From contig MIAR01000057.1 in the NCBI GenBank assembly GCA_001829185.1, forward strand, positions 1 through 57,029: a stretch of 57,029 bases of DNA. The letters are read 5' to 3'. Of this stretch, positions 8,211 to 16,614 are shown piece after piece. Source of the stretch: Spirochaetes bacterium GWB1_60_80. GTDB lineage: Bacteria > Spirochaetota > Spirochaetia > Treponematales > UBA12059. Under the pieces are notes generated by a model, which saw nothing but the letters and a program-made list of their open reading frames with translations, had not been told where the DNA came from and searched no databases. The translations under genes were made by a program, and so were the position numbers. The first letter of the stretch is position 1. Each line of letters begins with the position of its first letter.

Positions 8211-9425
8211 CTACAGGGCCAGCGCCTTCATCGCGCCGGCGATATCCTTGAGGCCCGAGCCGGTCAACATCACCACCACCCGCGCTTCGTGGTCGAGCAG
8301 CTCCTTGACCTTGCGGAAGGCCGCCCAGGCCGCGCTCGAGCTCGGCTCGGCGAACAGCCCGGACTTGGCGGCCAGCTCACGCTGGGCCCGCAGTATCTCG
8401 GTATCGTTGACGATGACGGCGCGGCCATTGTACTTCTGCAACTTGCGCAGGGCATGGTGGCCGTTGCTGGGCACGTCGACGGCGATGGAGTCGGCCAGCG
8501 TGGAGCTGGGCACGGCCGGGCCGAAGCCACCCTGCTCCAGGGCGCGGGCGATAGCGCTCGAGCCCTCGGCCTGGCAGGCCCAGATCATTGGCACCTGCCG
8601 GATGCGGCCGAGGCGCACCAGGTCCTCGAAGCCCTTGTAGACGCCGGCGATGATGACGCCGTCGCCGACCGGCACGAAGACGTGGTCCGGCGCCACGAAG
8701 GCCGGCGCCGGCTCATCAACCCCGGCGGCGTGCAAGGCCCAGGCCAGGTCGCGGCACATTTCAAAGGACACTGTTTTCTTGCCCTCGATGGTCAGCGGGT
8801 TGAAGGCGGTGTTGCGCGACAGCACGCCGTTGGCCGAGGTGTAGGCCAGCGACTCGCCCAGGGCGTCGTCGTAGGTACCGTCCACCTCGACCAGCTTGGC
8901 GCCGTACTGCAGCACCTGGACCCGCTTGGCCTGCGGGGCGGCCTTGGGCAGGAAGACGGTGATGTCCAGGCCGGCGGCGGCGCCGACGCAGGCCATGCTG
9001 GAGGCGGCGTTGCCGGTACTAGCCAGGGCGATTTCCTTGATGCCGTGCTGGCGGGCGAAGGCCGCCACCAGAACGGACGCCCGGTCCTTGAATGAACCGC
9101 TCGGCTCGCAGCAGTCGTCCTTGAGGAACAGAAAGGGAAAACCGGTTTCGGCGCGCAGCCGCTGTGGCTCCCACAGCGGCGTGTTCCCGACCGGCAGGCT
9201 GGGGAAAAATTCGCCGGGCACCGGCAGGGGGATGTCGTCGGCCCCGCCGTCGTAGTCGCCCTCCCAGACGCATTCCAGGACGCCGTCCAGCGGCCGGACG
9301 GCCATGGCCAGCGGATCATTCCGCCCCAGCCGCCGAGCGCACTCCGGACAGAGGTAAAGCCCCGGTTTCAGCGGGAAACGCTTCCGGCAGGTACTGCATT
9401 CATAGAGCCAAGTCAGTTCAACCAT
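8211..9425 (-). CDS. Threonine synthase-like PLP enzyme with zinc ribbon
   Basis: A 404-residue fold-type II PLP enzyme. It opens with a CxxC...CxxC zinc ribbon (Cys10, 13, 26, 29), as in many bacterial threonine synthases. The PLP lysine is Lys113 in PSGSFKDRAS, ASTGNAASSMA follows, and VPVGDGVIIAGVYKGF matches the phosphate loop. It lies one base after the ygeY stop and 52 bases before the second PLP gene. Housekeeping threonine synthase is possible by sequence. However, placement inside a purine-degradation operon beside a second PLP enzyme suggests a lyase acting on a diamino- or hydroxyamino-acid product. The reaction cannot be fixed from sequence alone. Confidence 0.82.
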   Translation of the reverse strand: MVELTWLYECSTCRKRFPLKPGLYLCPECARRLGRNDPLAMAVRPLDGVLECVWEGDYDGGADDIPLPVPGEFFPSLPVGNTPLWEPQRLRAETGFPFLFLKDDCCEPSGSFKDRASVLVAAFARQHGIKEIALASTGNAASSMACVGAAAGLDITVFLPKAAPQAKRVQVLQYGAKLVEVDGTYDDALGESLAYTSANGVLSRNTAFNPLTIEGKKTVSFEMCRDLAWALHAAGVDEPAPAFVAPDHVFVPVGDGVIIAGVYKGFEDLVRLGRIRQVPMIWACQAEGSSAIARALEQGGFGPAVPSSTLADSIAVDVPSNGHHALRKLQKYNGRAVIVNDTEILRAQRELAAKSGLFAEPSSSAAWAAFRKVKELLDHEARVVVMLTGSGLKDIAGAMKALAL

Positions 9426-9426
9426 G

Positions 9427-10650
9427 TTATTTTCCGATCTTCATACCGTCCAGCACGTACGGCAGGGCGGCGTAAAACGCGGCGGCCTTCCAGAGGTCGT
9501 CTACCCGGGTAATCTCGTTCGGGGCGTGAGCCTGGTTCTCGTCGCCGGGGCCGAAGCCGATGCTCGGGATGCCATGCTCGCCGGCCACCGCGACGGCGTT
9601 GGTCGAGAAGGTCCACTTGTCGACCACCGGGGCGGCGCCGAAGACGGCCTGGTGGGCGGCGACGCCGGCCTTGACCACCGGATGGTCGGCCGGGAATTTC
9701 CAGGTCGGGAAATACAGCTCCTGGCCGAAGTCCATGCCGGTCCAGCTGGGGATAGTGTAGCTGGGCATGACCACTTCGGCGTCCGGCACGCCGGCGGCCG
9801 CGCAGGCGTCCTTGACCTGCTTGATGGCCAGGTCCTTGGTCTCGCCCCAGGTCAGGCGGCGATCCAGGTAAAGCATGGCCTGGTCGGGGACGGCGCACTG
9901 CGACGGGCCGTGCACGTCGATCTTGGACACCACGACGGTGCCCTTGCCGAGGAAGCCGTCTTCGTCCGGCTGGAGGGCGTCGTTGAGGGCTTCCATGGCC
10001 AGGGCGGCGCGGGCGGCCTTGTAGGCGGCCGAAATGCCGCGTTCCGGCGCCGAGCCGTGGCAGGACTTGCCCTTGAGGTGGACTTCCATCTCCATGCGGC
10101 CGCGGTGGCCGCGGTAAAGGCGCAGGCTGGTCGGCTCGGTAGACACGAAGACGTCCGGAATGAACTTTTCTTTATGGATCAGGTATTTCCAGCACAGGCC
10201 GTCGCAGTCTTCCTCGATGATGGTGAAGGCGAACCAGACGGCGTACTCGCCGGAATAATTCATTTCCTTGAGGATGCGGCCGGCCGTGATCATGGCGGCG
10301 GCGCCGCCGGTCTGGTCGCTGGTGCCGCGGCCGTGCACCAGTCCGCCTTCGATGTCGCCGGAGAAGGGATCCTTCTTCCACTGGCTCTTGTCGCCGATGC
10401 CGACGGTGTCGATATGGGCGTCGATCACCAGCTTCTTGGGGCCGCTGCCGACCCTGGCCAGCAGGTTGCCCAAGCCGTCAATGCGCACTTCGTCGAAGCC
10501 GGCCTTCTCGCACATTTCTTTCAAGAACAGGATGCGGTCCTTTTCCTTGTTGCTCATGGCCGGCACCTTGATGATGTCCGACAGGTTCTTTGCCGTCCAG
10601 TCCTTGTAGGCTTCCGCCTTGGCCTTGATTTCCTTGCCGTTGAAATTCAT
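9427..10650 (-). CDS. ygeY: YgeY family M20 hydrolase
   Basis: A 407-residue M20 (ArgE/DapE/acetylornithine deacetylase-like) metallohydrolase of the YgeY selenium-metabolism-linked family. His79 and Asp81 in IDAHIDTVG, Asp112 in GRGTSDQTGG and the Glu pair near 146-147 in IIEEDCDG are the expected metal and catalytic residues. CHGSAPERG gives the dimerisation-domain His. In the purine cluster it is thought to hydrolyse an amide or ureido bond in an opened-ring intermediate, probably in the cytoplasm since no signal peptide is visible. The ATG at 10650 follows GGAGG by seven bases and overlaps the ssnA stop by ATGA. Confidence 0.93.
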   Translation of the reverse strand: MNFNGKEIKAKAEAYKDWTAKNLSDIIKVPAMSNKEKDRILFLKEMCEKAGFDEVRIDGLGNLLARVGSGPKKLVIDAHIDTVGIGDKSQWKKDPFSGDIEGGLVHGRGTSDQTGGAAAMITAGRILKEMNYSGEYAVWFAFTIIEEDCDGLCWKYLIHKEKFIPDVFVSTEPTSLRLYRGHRGRMEMEVHLKGKSCHGSAPERGISAAYKAARAALAMEALNDALQPDEDGFLGKGTVVVSKIDVHGPSQCAVPDQAMLYLDRRLTWGETKDLAIKQVKDACAAAGVPDAEVVMPSYTIPSWTGMDFGQELYFPTWKFPADHPVVKAGVAAHQAVFGAAPVVDKWTFSTNAVAVAGEHGIPSIGFGPGDENQAHAPNEITRVDDLWKAAAFYAALPYVLDGMKIGK

Positions 10651-11969
10651 TCGATTTCCTCCATCCGCTTCCATAATCGTATAGTTTGTTCGCGCCCGCG
10701 CGCCATGATGGCCGCGGCGTCAAAATTCGGGGTCCGGTCCTTAATGACGAATTTTCCGGCCACCATCACCGAGCGCACCATGCGGCTGCCCATGCCGAAG
10801 GCGGCGTGTCCGGCCAGGTTGCCGGGCAGGAGCGGCGTCGGCGGGTCGTAGTCCCAGAAACAGAGGTCGGCGGCATGTCCTGGCTCGACCCGGCCGAAAC
10901 GCTGGCCAACGAAGTAACGATTCAATAACTCGTTGCCGTTCTGGAGGAAGCCGAGGAAGGCGTCCATCCAGAGCGGCCCGCCTGAGTCGCGATGCTTGTA
11001 GAAGGCGAAGTTGGCCGAGTTAAGCATGTCCGAGCCGATGCCGTCAGTGCCCAGCACCACGTTGCGCAGCTGCGGCAGGCTGCCGTTGTAGCCGACGGCG
11101 TTGTTCATGTTCGACTGGGCGTTGTGGGCCAGGAAGCAGTCGCGGGCCTTGAGGGTCTCAATCTCGCTGGCCGAAAGGTAGAGGCCGTGGGCGACGATGC
11201 TGCGGCTATCCAGCAGCCCGGCCCGGTCCAGCCGTTCCACCAGGTCCAGGTTGTGTTCATGGCGGCTGTGCACGGCGTCGAACTTGTCCTCGGCGGCGTG
11301 AATATGCAGGCCGCGGCCGCTAGAGCGGCAGGCCTCGGCTAGGCCGGCCAGGGTGTCGTCGCCGACCGTGAAGGGGGCGTGGGCGCCGATGGCGGCTTCC
11401 ACCATAACCGGCCGGCCGGCGGCTCGCAGCGCGTCCACTGTTGTAGCGAAACGAACGTTCTCGGCCAGGCCGGCGCGGGCTCCGTCCAAGCCGTTGCGGT
11501 CGGTGGTCTCGTAGCACAGGATGCCACGCAGACCGGTGGCGTCAAAGCCTTCTTTAAGTACGTCCAACGAGCCGTCAATGAAGGACGGGCTGGCGTGGTG
11601 GTCGACCACCGAGGTCACGCCGGCGGCCAGCGCTTCGGCCGCGCCGGTCAGGCCGCTAGCCCGGACGATGTCCTGGTCGAGGGCGCGGTCCAGCCGCCAC
11701 CAGAGGTGGCGCAGTTGCTGGGCAAAATCCTTGCTGGGCTTGATGGCCACATTGAGGCCGCGCGCCAGCATACTGTAGAAATGGTTGTGGCCACAGACCA
11801 GGCCCGGCGTGACGAAGCCGCCGGGGGCGTGGCGCTCGGCCTGCGGATACTTGGCGCCTTCGCCGCGGCCGACCGCGAGGATGGTACCGCCCTCGATTAC
11901 GATGTCGACCGGCTCGCTGACCTGGCCGGGGCTGAAGTGCAGCACCGGCACGCGTTCGATGACGATCAT
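10647..11969 (-). CDS. ssnA: SsnA-type aminohydrolase
   Basis: A 440-residue amidohydrolase close in length and motifs to E. coli SsnA (442). The metal-site motif VCGHNHFYS has His61 and His63. DHHASPSFIDGSLD, GAHAPFTV, LHIHAAEDKFD, HNAQSNMNNAVGYN and LGTDGIGSDM follow in the SsnA order. The family is linked to anaerobic urate/xanthine ring opening together with YgfK, though the precise reaction is not settled. It overlaps both neighbours by ATGA, and GGAGG lies upstream of the ATG. A second amidohydrolase in the operon (5304-6704) is of a different subfamily. Confidence 0.94.
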   Translation of the reverse strand: MIVIERVPVLHFSPGQVSEPVDIVIEGGTILAVGRGEGAKYPQAERHAPGGFVTPGLVCGHNHFYSMLARGLNVAIKPSKDFAQQLRHLWWRLDRALDQDIVRASGLTGAAEALAAGVTSVVDHHASPSFIDGSLDVLKEGFDATGLRGILCYETTDRNGLDGARAGLAENVRFATTVDALRAAGRPVMVEAAIGAHAPFTVGDDTLAGLAEACRSSGRGLHIHAAEDKFDAVHSRHEHNLDLVERLDRAGLLDSRSIVAHGLYLSASEIETLKARDCFLAHNAQSNMNNAVGYNGSLPQLRNVVLGTDGIGSDMLNSANFAFYKHRDSGGPLWMDAFLGFLQNGNELLNRYFVGQRFGRVEPGHAADLCFWDYDPPTPLLPGNLAGHAAFGMGSRMVRSVMVAGKFVIKDRTPNFDAAAIMARGREQTIRLWKRMEEIE

Positions 11970-14900
11970 GACAAAACCTCCGGGCGCAGATAAGCGTGTT
12001 TGCTGTCAATCTCGCGCGCCAGGGCCAGCAAACCGGTTGCCTTGGCCAGGCCGGCCTCCAGCTCGGGTTTGGTGCCGACCGGCAGTTTCCCGAGCCAGGC
12101 CCGGGCGGCGACGGGCTCGGACCAATCGGCCCAGGCGGCGCGCAGCACCGGCTGCTCCTGGCCGGGCGACAGCCGCAACAGCAGCTCGGGTCGGACCGTG
12201 GCGGCGCTGTACAAGAAAGCGAAGCCGGCGTTGGCGCTGTGCCGCAGGTCGGCCTCGAGCGCGAACAGGGTCGGCTTGTGCAGGTACGGTTGGCCCTCCC
12301 AGGGGCAGAAGAAGCCGCAGTTGCCGCACTCGTTGCACAGGTCGTCGACGTGGACGATCTGGATGGACTGGGTCAGGCCGTCGCCGGCCGTAACCGGCAG
12401 GGCGAAGTTGGCCCGGTTGGGGCAGACCTCGACGCAGCGCAGGCAGGCCGACCCGCAGGACAGGCAGCGCTGCTCGGCCTCGGTCTGGACGAAGGCGGCG
12501 TCGTGGAGGGCGCAGGACTCGAGCAGCTCGCCGCGGCGCGACAGGGCCTCGCGGTCGGCTGGGGGTGGCGCCATGGCTGGCTGCTGGATGGGCAGGCCGG
12601 CCAGCTCCAGGATGGCATAAGCCGCCTGGCGGCCGTCGGCGGCGGCGGCGATGATGCTGGCCGGGCCGCGCCGGGCGTCGCCGGCCACGTACAGGCCGGG
12701 CACGTTGCTGGCCATGGTGCGGGGGTCGACTTCCGGCCGGCCGCCTGGGCCGACCTTGACGCCGAGGGCTTCCAGCGCCGCCCGGTCGGGCAATTCGCCG
12801 ACGGCGGCGATTAAAAGATCACAGGGCTGAACGCGGGTGGCGGCCGCCGGCAGCGGCGAGCGCCGACCGGACTGGTCGGGTTCACCCAGTTGCATCTCGC
12901 GCACCGTCAGCCGCGGCAGCTCTACCCCGGCAGCCGGCGCGGCACTTTCCGGCAGCGACAGGCTGCGGTAGGCCACCCCGTCGGCCAGGGCGGCCTCGTA
13001 CTCCTCGCGGTCGGCCGGCATCTCGGCCAAGGTGCGCCGGTAGAGCAGGCTGACGCTTGGCCGGCCGGACAGGCGGACGGCGGCGCGGGCGGCGTCCATG
13101 GCGGTATTGCCGCCGCCGCAGACCACCACCGCCTGGCGGTCGGCCCAGGCGGCCGGGTCATGGTGGACCGCCTCCAGGAAGTCGAGCGCGTCGACTGTCG
13201 TGATGCCGGCGCCGGCCAGCTCGAGCGGACGCGGCGATGGGGCGCCGGCCGCGAAGACGAAGGAAGTATAACCTTCGGCCTTGAGAGCCGGCAGATCGAT
13301 GGTGCCGGACCAGCCGAAGGCGAAGCGGGCGCCGAGCTGCTCGATGCGCCGCACGTCCTTGGCGATGTCGGCCGGGTCGATGCGGAAGCCGGGGATAACG
13401 TTGGCCGGCACGCCGCCGGCTTGTAGCGCGGTATCGAAGAGGCTGACCGGGTAGCCGTGCAGGGCCAGGTAGTGGGCGCAAGCCAGGCCGGCCGGACCGG
13501 CGCCGAAAACGGCCGTCTTTCCCTTGCCATTCACGGGCGCGGCCGGCGCGGCCGGCAGGCTGGCGGCGCGGGCGCAGGCCAGCTTCATGGCCCGGATCTC
13601 GACCGGGCCCTCGTAGTCGACCCGGGCGCAAACGGACATGCACTGGTGGTCGCACAAGAGGCCGGTGATGTGCGGCAGCGGGTTGTCGGCCAGGATGATG
13701 GACAGGGCGCGCGCCGCCTCGCCCTTGGCCAGGGCCTTCATGTAGGCCGGCGGCTTCTGCCCGGCCGGGCAAGCGGCCACGCAAGGCGCGGCGAAGCAAT
13801 CCGTCAGCGGCAGCGGGCCGGCGATGGCGGTACTGCCCCGCTTCCAGTCGCCGCGATAGTGCTTGGCACTCAGGGCGGCTTCGGCCAGCTGGCGCAGGCG
13901 GGCCTTGTCCGGGCCGCCCGGTAGGCCGGCCTTCAGGGCGCGGACCGCTTCGCGGGCCATCGGCTCCAGGCGCAGGTAGCCGCCCGGCTTGAGGATGTCG
14001 GTGGCCACGGTCAGCGGCCCCAAGCCGGCTTGCAGGCAGTCGTAGACGTTGAAGGCGCTGACGCCGCCGCAATACGAGAAGGCCGGCGGCTGCGGCAGGG
14101 CGGCCGCCAGGTCGGCCGCCAGCCGGGCCGTGATCGGGAACAGGGCTCGGCCGGACATGTAGCGCTCGGCGCCGGGCAGGCGCGGTTCGTCGTTGACGTT
14201 GGCCAGGGTATTGGACAGCTTGACGCCGAAGTGCCGGCCGGCCGCGGCCGCCTTGGCGCGCAGCGTCGCTACCAGGCGCAGGGCGGCCTCGAACTGCAGG
14301 TCGTGCTCGAAATTCGGCCGGGTCAGCCGCACCTTCTGCCAGCCGCAGGTATCGAGGATGCCGCGCACGGTGTCGTAGCCGAGCAGGGTCGGGTTCAGCT
14401 TGATGTAGGTATCAAAATGTTTACTATCGATCAGGTAGGCGCCGATGCGCTCGATCTCCTCGGGCGGGCAGCCGTGCATGGTGGACAGGGTGACCGAGTG
14501 GATCGGATTGGCCGGCATGGCAGCCAGGGCGGCCAGCGCCTGGTCCTGGCCGGCCTTACCGAAGGCCTGCGCGAAGCTCGCCGCGCCGACGGACAGCCGG
14601 GCCTCGGCCAGGGCCGTCTCCCAGATGGCCGTCCCGGACGGATTACGCATGCCCTCGATAAAGCCGTCGACCTTCGGGCCCTTGATGCCGTCCAGGGTGT
14701 AGCCGACCGACATGTTGAACAGGACGCCCGGTTGCCCGCTCAGGCTGGCCGGCGAGCCCTTGCCAGCCAGGGCGGCGCGCAGCAGGTGGATGGCCAGCCA
14801 GCCGCGCAGGTACTCGGCCCGGGCCTCCTCGAGCAGCAGCTCGGTCGACCACTCGACGTTGTGCCCCTCGTCGAGGGCGTCGATACAGGGCTTGGCGATC

Positions 14901-15199
14901 TCCAGGCGGTCGTTTTCCTGCACCGTCTTGAGCTCGAAGACGCGCGACCCGGCCAGCCAGGCGGCCACCAGGTTGGGCGCGATCTGGCTGTGCGGACCGG
15001 CGGCCGGCCCGACCGGCAGGCTGACTTTCAGGCCGTTGACGGCGAAGCCTGTTGAAGCCGCCTCCAGGTCCAGGACGCGGCGTACCAGCTCGGCCGGTAT
15101 ATCGTAGATCGATTGCCGGGCGGCCCACTCGCCACAGATGCGCCGGAGCAGGTCCGCCATCGGCAAGGCTTTCATCAATTTGCTCACAAATTCCCCCAT
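11966..15199 (-). CDS. ygfK: YgfK-type iron-sulfur flavoprotein (putative selenate reductase family)
   Basis: A 1077-residue multidomain oxidoreductase, close to E. coli YgfK (1032). Residues of about 30-420 resemble a dihydroorotate/dihydropyrimidine-dehydrogenase flavin barrel. Next comes a GltD-like cysteine region (CFAAPCVAAC near 468, CDHQCMSVC near 519). Two nucleotide-binding motifs follow, GAGPAGLACA near 565 and CGGGNTAMD near 694. The C-terminus holds ferredoxin-type clusters (CLSCGSACLRCVEVC near 920, CNECGNCGFFC near 956). It probably uses NAD(P)H or ferredoxin electrons to reduce a purine or a partly opened product. The ATG at 15199 is the YgfK-like N-terminus; a TTG at 15217 in the same frame is possible. 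It overlaps the previous gene by 16 bases and ssnA by ATGA. Confidence 0.93.
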   Translation of the reverse strand: MGEFVSKLMKALPMADLLRRICGEWAARQSIYDIPAELVRRVLDLEAASTGFAVNGLKVSLPVGPAAGPHSQIAPNLVAAWLAGSRVFELKTVQENDRLEIAKPCIDALDEGHNVEWSTELLLEEARAEYLRGWLAIHLLRAALAGKGSPASLSGQPGVLFNMSVGYTLDGIKGPKVDGFIEGMRNPSGTAIWETALAEARLSVGAASFAQAFGKAGQDQALAALAAMPANPIHSVTLSTMHGCPPEEIERIGAYLIDSKHFDTYIKLNPTLLGYDTVRGILDTCGWQKVRLTRPNFEHDLQFEAALRLVATLRAKAAAAGRHFGVKLSNTLANVNDEPRLPGAERYMSGRALFPITARLAADLAAALPQPPAFSYCGGVSAFNVYDCLQAGLGPLTVATDILKPGGYLRLEPMAREAVRALKAGLPGGPDKARLRQLAEAALSAKHYRGDWKRGSTAIAGPLPLTDCFAAPCVAACPAGQKPPAYMKALAKGEAARALSIILADNPLPHITGLLCDHQCMSVCARVDYEGPVEIRAMKLACARAASLPAAPAAPVNGKGKTAVFGAGPAGLACAHYLALHGYPVSLFDTALQAGGVPANVIPGFRIDPADIAKDVRRIEQLGARFAFGWSGTIDLPALKAEGYTSFVFAAGAPSPRPLELAGAGITTVDALDFLEAVHHDPAAWADRQAVVVCGGGNTAMDAARAAVRLSGRPSVSLLYRRTLAEMPADREEYEAALADGVAYRSLSLPESAAPAAGVELPRLTVREMQLGEPDQSGRRSPLPAAATRVQPCDLLIAAVGELPDRAALEALGVKVGPGGRPEVDPRTMASNVPGLYVAGDARRGPASIIAAAADGRQAAYAILELAGLPIQQPAMAPPPADREALSRRGELLESCALHDAAFVQTEAEQRCLSCGSACLRCVEVCPNRANFALPVTAGDGLTQSIQIVHVDDLCNECGNCGFFCPWEGQPYLHKPTLFALEADLRHSANAGFAFLYSAATVRPELLLRLSPGQEQPVLRAAWADWSEPVAARAWLGKLPVGTKPELEAGLAKATGLLALAREIDSKHAYLRPEVLS

Positions 15200-16614
15200 C
15201 GTAGTTGTTTCCCCCAACCGGGCGCTACCACGATGCCGGCATCGGGCCGCTCGTCAGTGGCGCGCTGTCCATCCCAGACCGTCCGGCCGCGCACCATGGT
15301 CAAGACCACGTCGCCGGCCAGGGTCATGCCTTCAAAAGGCGTTATCGTTCCTTTACTGAGTAGCGCGTCGCCGCGCACCGTCCTGGTCGCGGCCGGGTCG
15401 ACCAGCGCCAGGTCGGCGTCCTTGCCGACGGCCAGGCTGCCCTTGGCAGAGACCAGGCCGTAGCGGGCGGCGGCCGCGCCACAGCTGGCCCGCAGCAGGG
15501 CTGACAGGCCAAGGCGGCCGCGGCGGAAGCCTTCCGAATACAGCAACGGGAACAGGGTGCCGCTGCCGGGAATGCCGCCGTAGTCGGTCCAAACCGAGCC
15601 GCTGTTCTTCTCCGCCGCCGGGGCCGGGGCGTGGTCGCTGGCCGCGAAGGCGATGCGTCCGTCGGCCAGCTGCTGCCAGAGGCGCTCGGCGTTGCCGGCT
15701 TCCTTGACCGGCGGCGCCGTCTTGAGCGCCGATCCGAGCGTAACAAAATCATCACGCGAAAAGACCAGGTACTGCGGGCAGGTTTCGCAGCTGGCGCCCT
15801 GGCCAAAGCCGGCCAGCAGCTCGACGGCGTCGGCCGTGCCGACGTGCACGATGTGCAGCCAGGGCCGCAGGTCGGCCTGTACTTGTCCGCCGTTCCGGCT
15901 GCCGGGCCGGGCGTAACTGATGGCCGCCGCGATGGCCGCCAGCTCGGCGCCCATCGGCCGCGATTCGACATAATCGTCCCAGGTGGCGGTTTGGCCGCCG
16001 CTGACGGAACGCGCCTTGCATGCCACCGTGGCGGCGTTGACGTACGAAGGGTCCTCGGCGTGCAATAGCAGCGGCCGGCCCAGGCGGGCGGCCGTGTTCA
16101 GGGCGCGGGCCAGGCCGAAATGGTCGACGGCCGTGAAGCTGTCCATGCCCGAAATCAGGTAGCACTTGAAACCCAGCACCTCGGGCGCCAGCTCGGCCAT
16201 ATCGCGTTCCAGCGCTTCCTCGATACGGTGGCCGGAAACGCCGCCGAACAGGCCGAAGTCGACGACGCTGCGCTGGCCCATGGCCGCCAGCTTAATGCGC
16301 AGCTTGGCTAGGCTGGTGACCGGCGGCAGCGAAGTGCAGGGCATGTCGATGACCGTGGTGACGCCGCCGCGGGCCGCGGCCATGCTGCCGTGGAGGAAAT
16401 CTTCACGCTGCGTGAAGCCGGGCTCGTCGAAATGGACGTGCGGATCGATGGCGCCGGGGAAGACCTGCAGGCCGGCGGCGTCGATCGTTTCCTCGCCGGC
16501 CTCCGGCTCCAGGGCCGGCTCAAGGGCGACGATGCGGCCATCAACGACGCGGATGTCCAGGCGGCGGAATTCGTCGGCGCCGGGCAAGGCGCAGGCGCCA
16601 TGCTGAATGATCAT
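15184..16614 (-). CDS. Allantoinase/hydantoinase-like cyclic amidohydrolase
   Basis: A 476-residue cyclic amidohydrolase. Metal ligands His59 and His61 lie in DPHVHFDEPG, the carboxylated lysine is Lys150 in GFKCYLIS, His185 is in LLLHAEDP, IVHVGT follows, and the catalytic Asp is in AASDHAP. DPHVHFDEPG and GFKCY resemble allantoinase and dihydroorotase more than the HyuA/YgeZ form that is common in E. coli-type clusters. It should open a hydantoin- or ureide-like ring made from the purine skeleton. Start and stop overlap the neighbouring genes (ATGA with the Mo subunit, 16 bases with ygfK). Cytoplasmic; no signal peptide. Confidence 0.88.
   Translation of the reverse strand: MIIQHGACALPGADEFRRLDIRVVDGRIVALEPALEPEAGEETIDAAGLQVFPGAIDPHVHFDEPGFTQREDFLHGSMAAARGGVTTVIDMPCTSLPPVTSLAKLRIKLAAMGQRSVVDFGLFGGVSGHRIEEALERDMAELAPEVLGFKCYLISGMDSFTAVDHFGLARALNTAARLGRPLLLHAEDPSYVNAATVACKARSVSGGQTATWDDYVESRPMGAELAAIAAAISYARPGSRNGGQVQADLRPWLHIVHVGTADAVELLAGFGQGASCETCPQYLVFSRDDFVTLGSALKTAPPVKEAGNAERLWQQLADGRIAFAASDHAPAPAAEKNSGSVWTDYGGIPGSGTLFPLLYSEGFRRGRLGLSALLRASCGAAAARYGLVSAKGSLAVGKDADLALVDPAATRTVRGDALLSKGTITPFEGMTLAGDVVLTMVRGRTVWDGQRATDERPDAGIVVAPGWGKQLRWGNL

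Noticed and set aside
11966-15217. Alternative TTG start of ygfK at 15217
   Set aside because: It adds six residues that do not resemble the family; the ATG at 15199 matches the usual N-terminus. It cannot be excluded completely.
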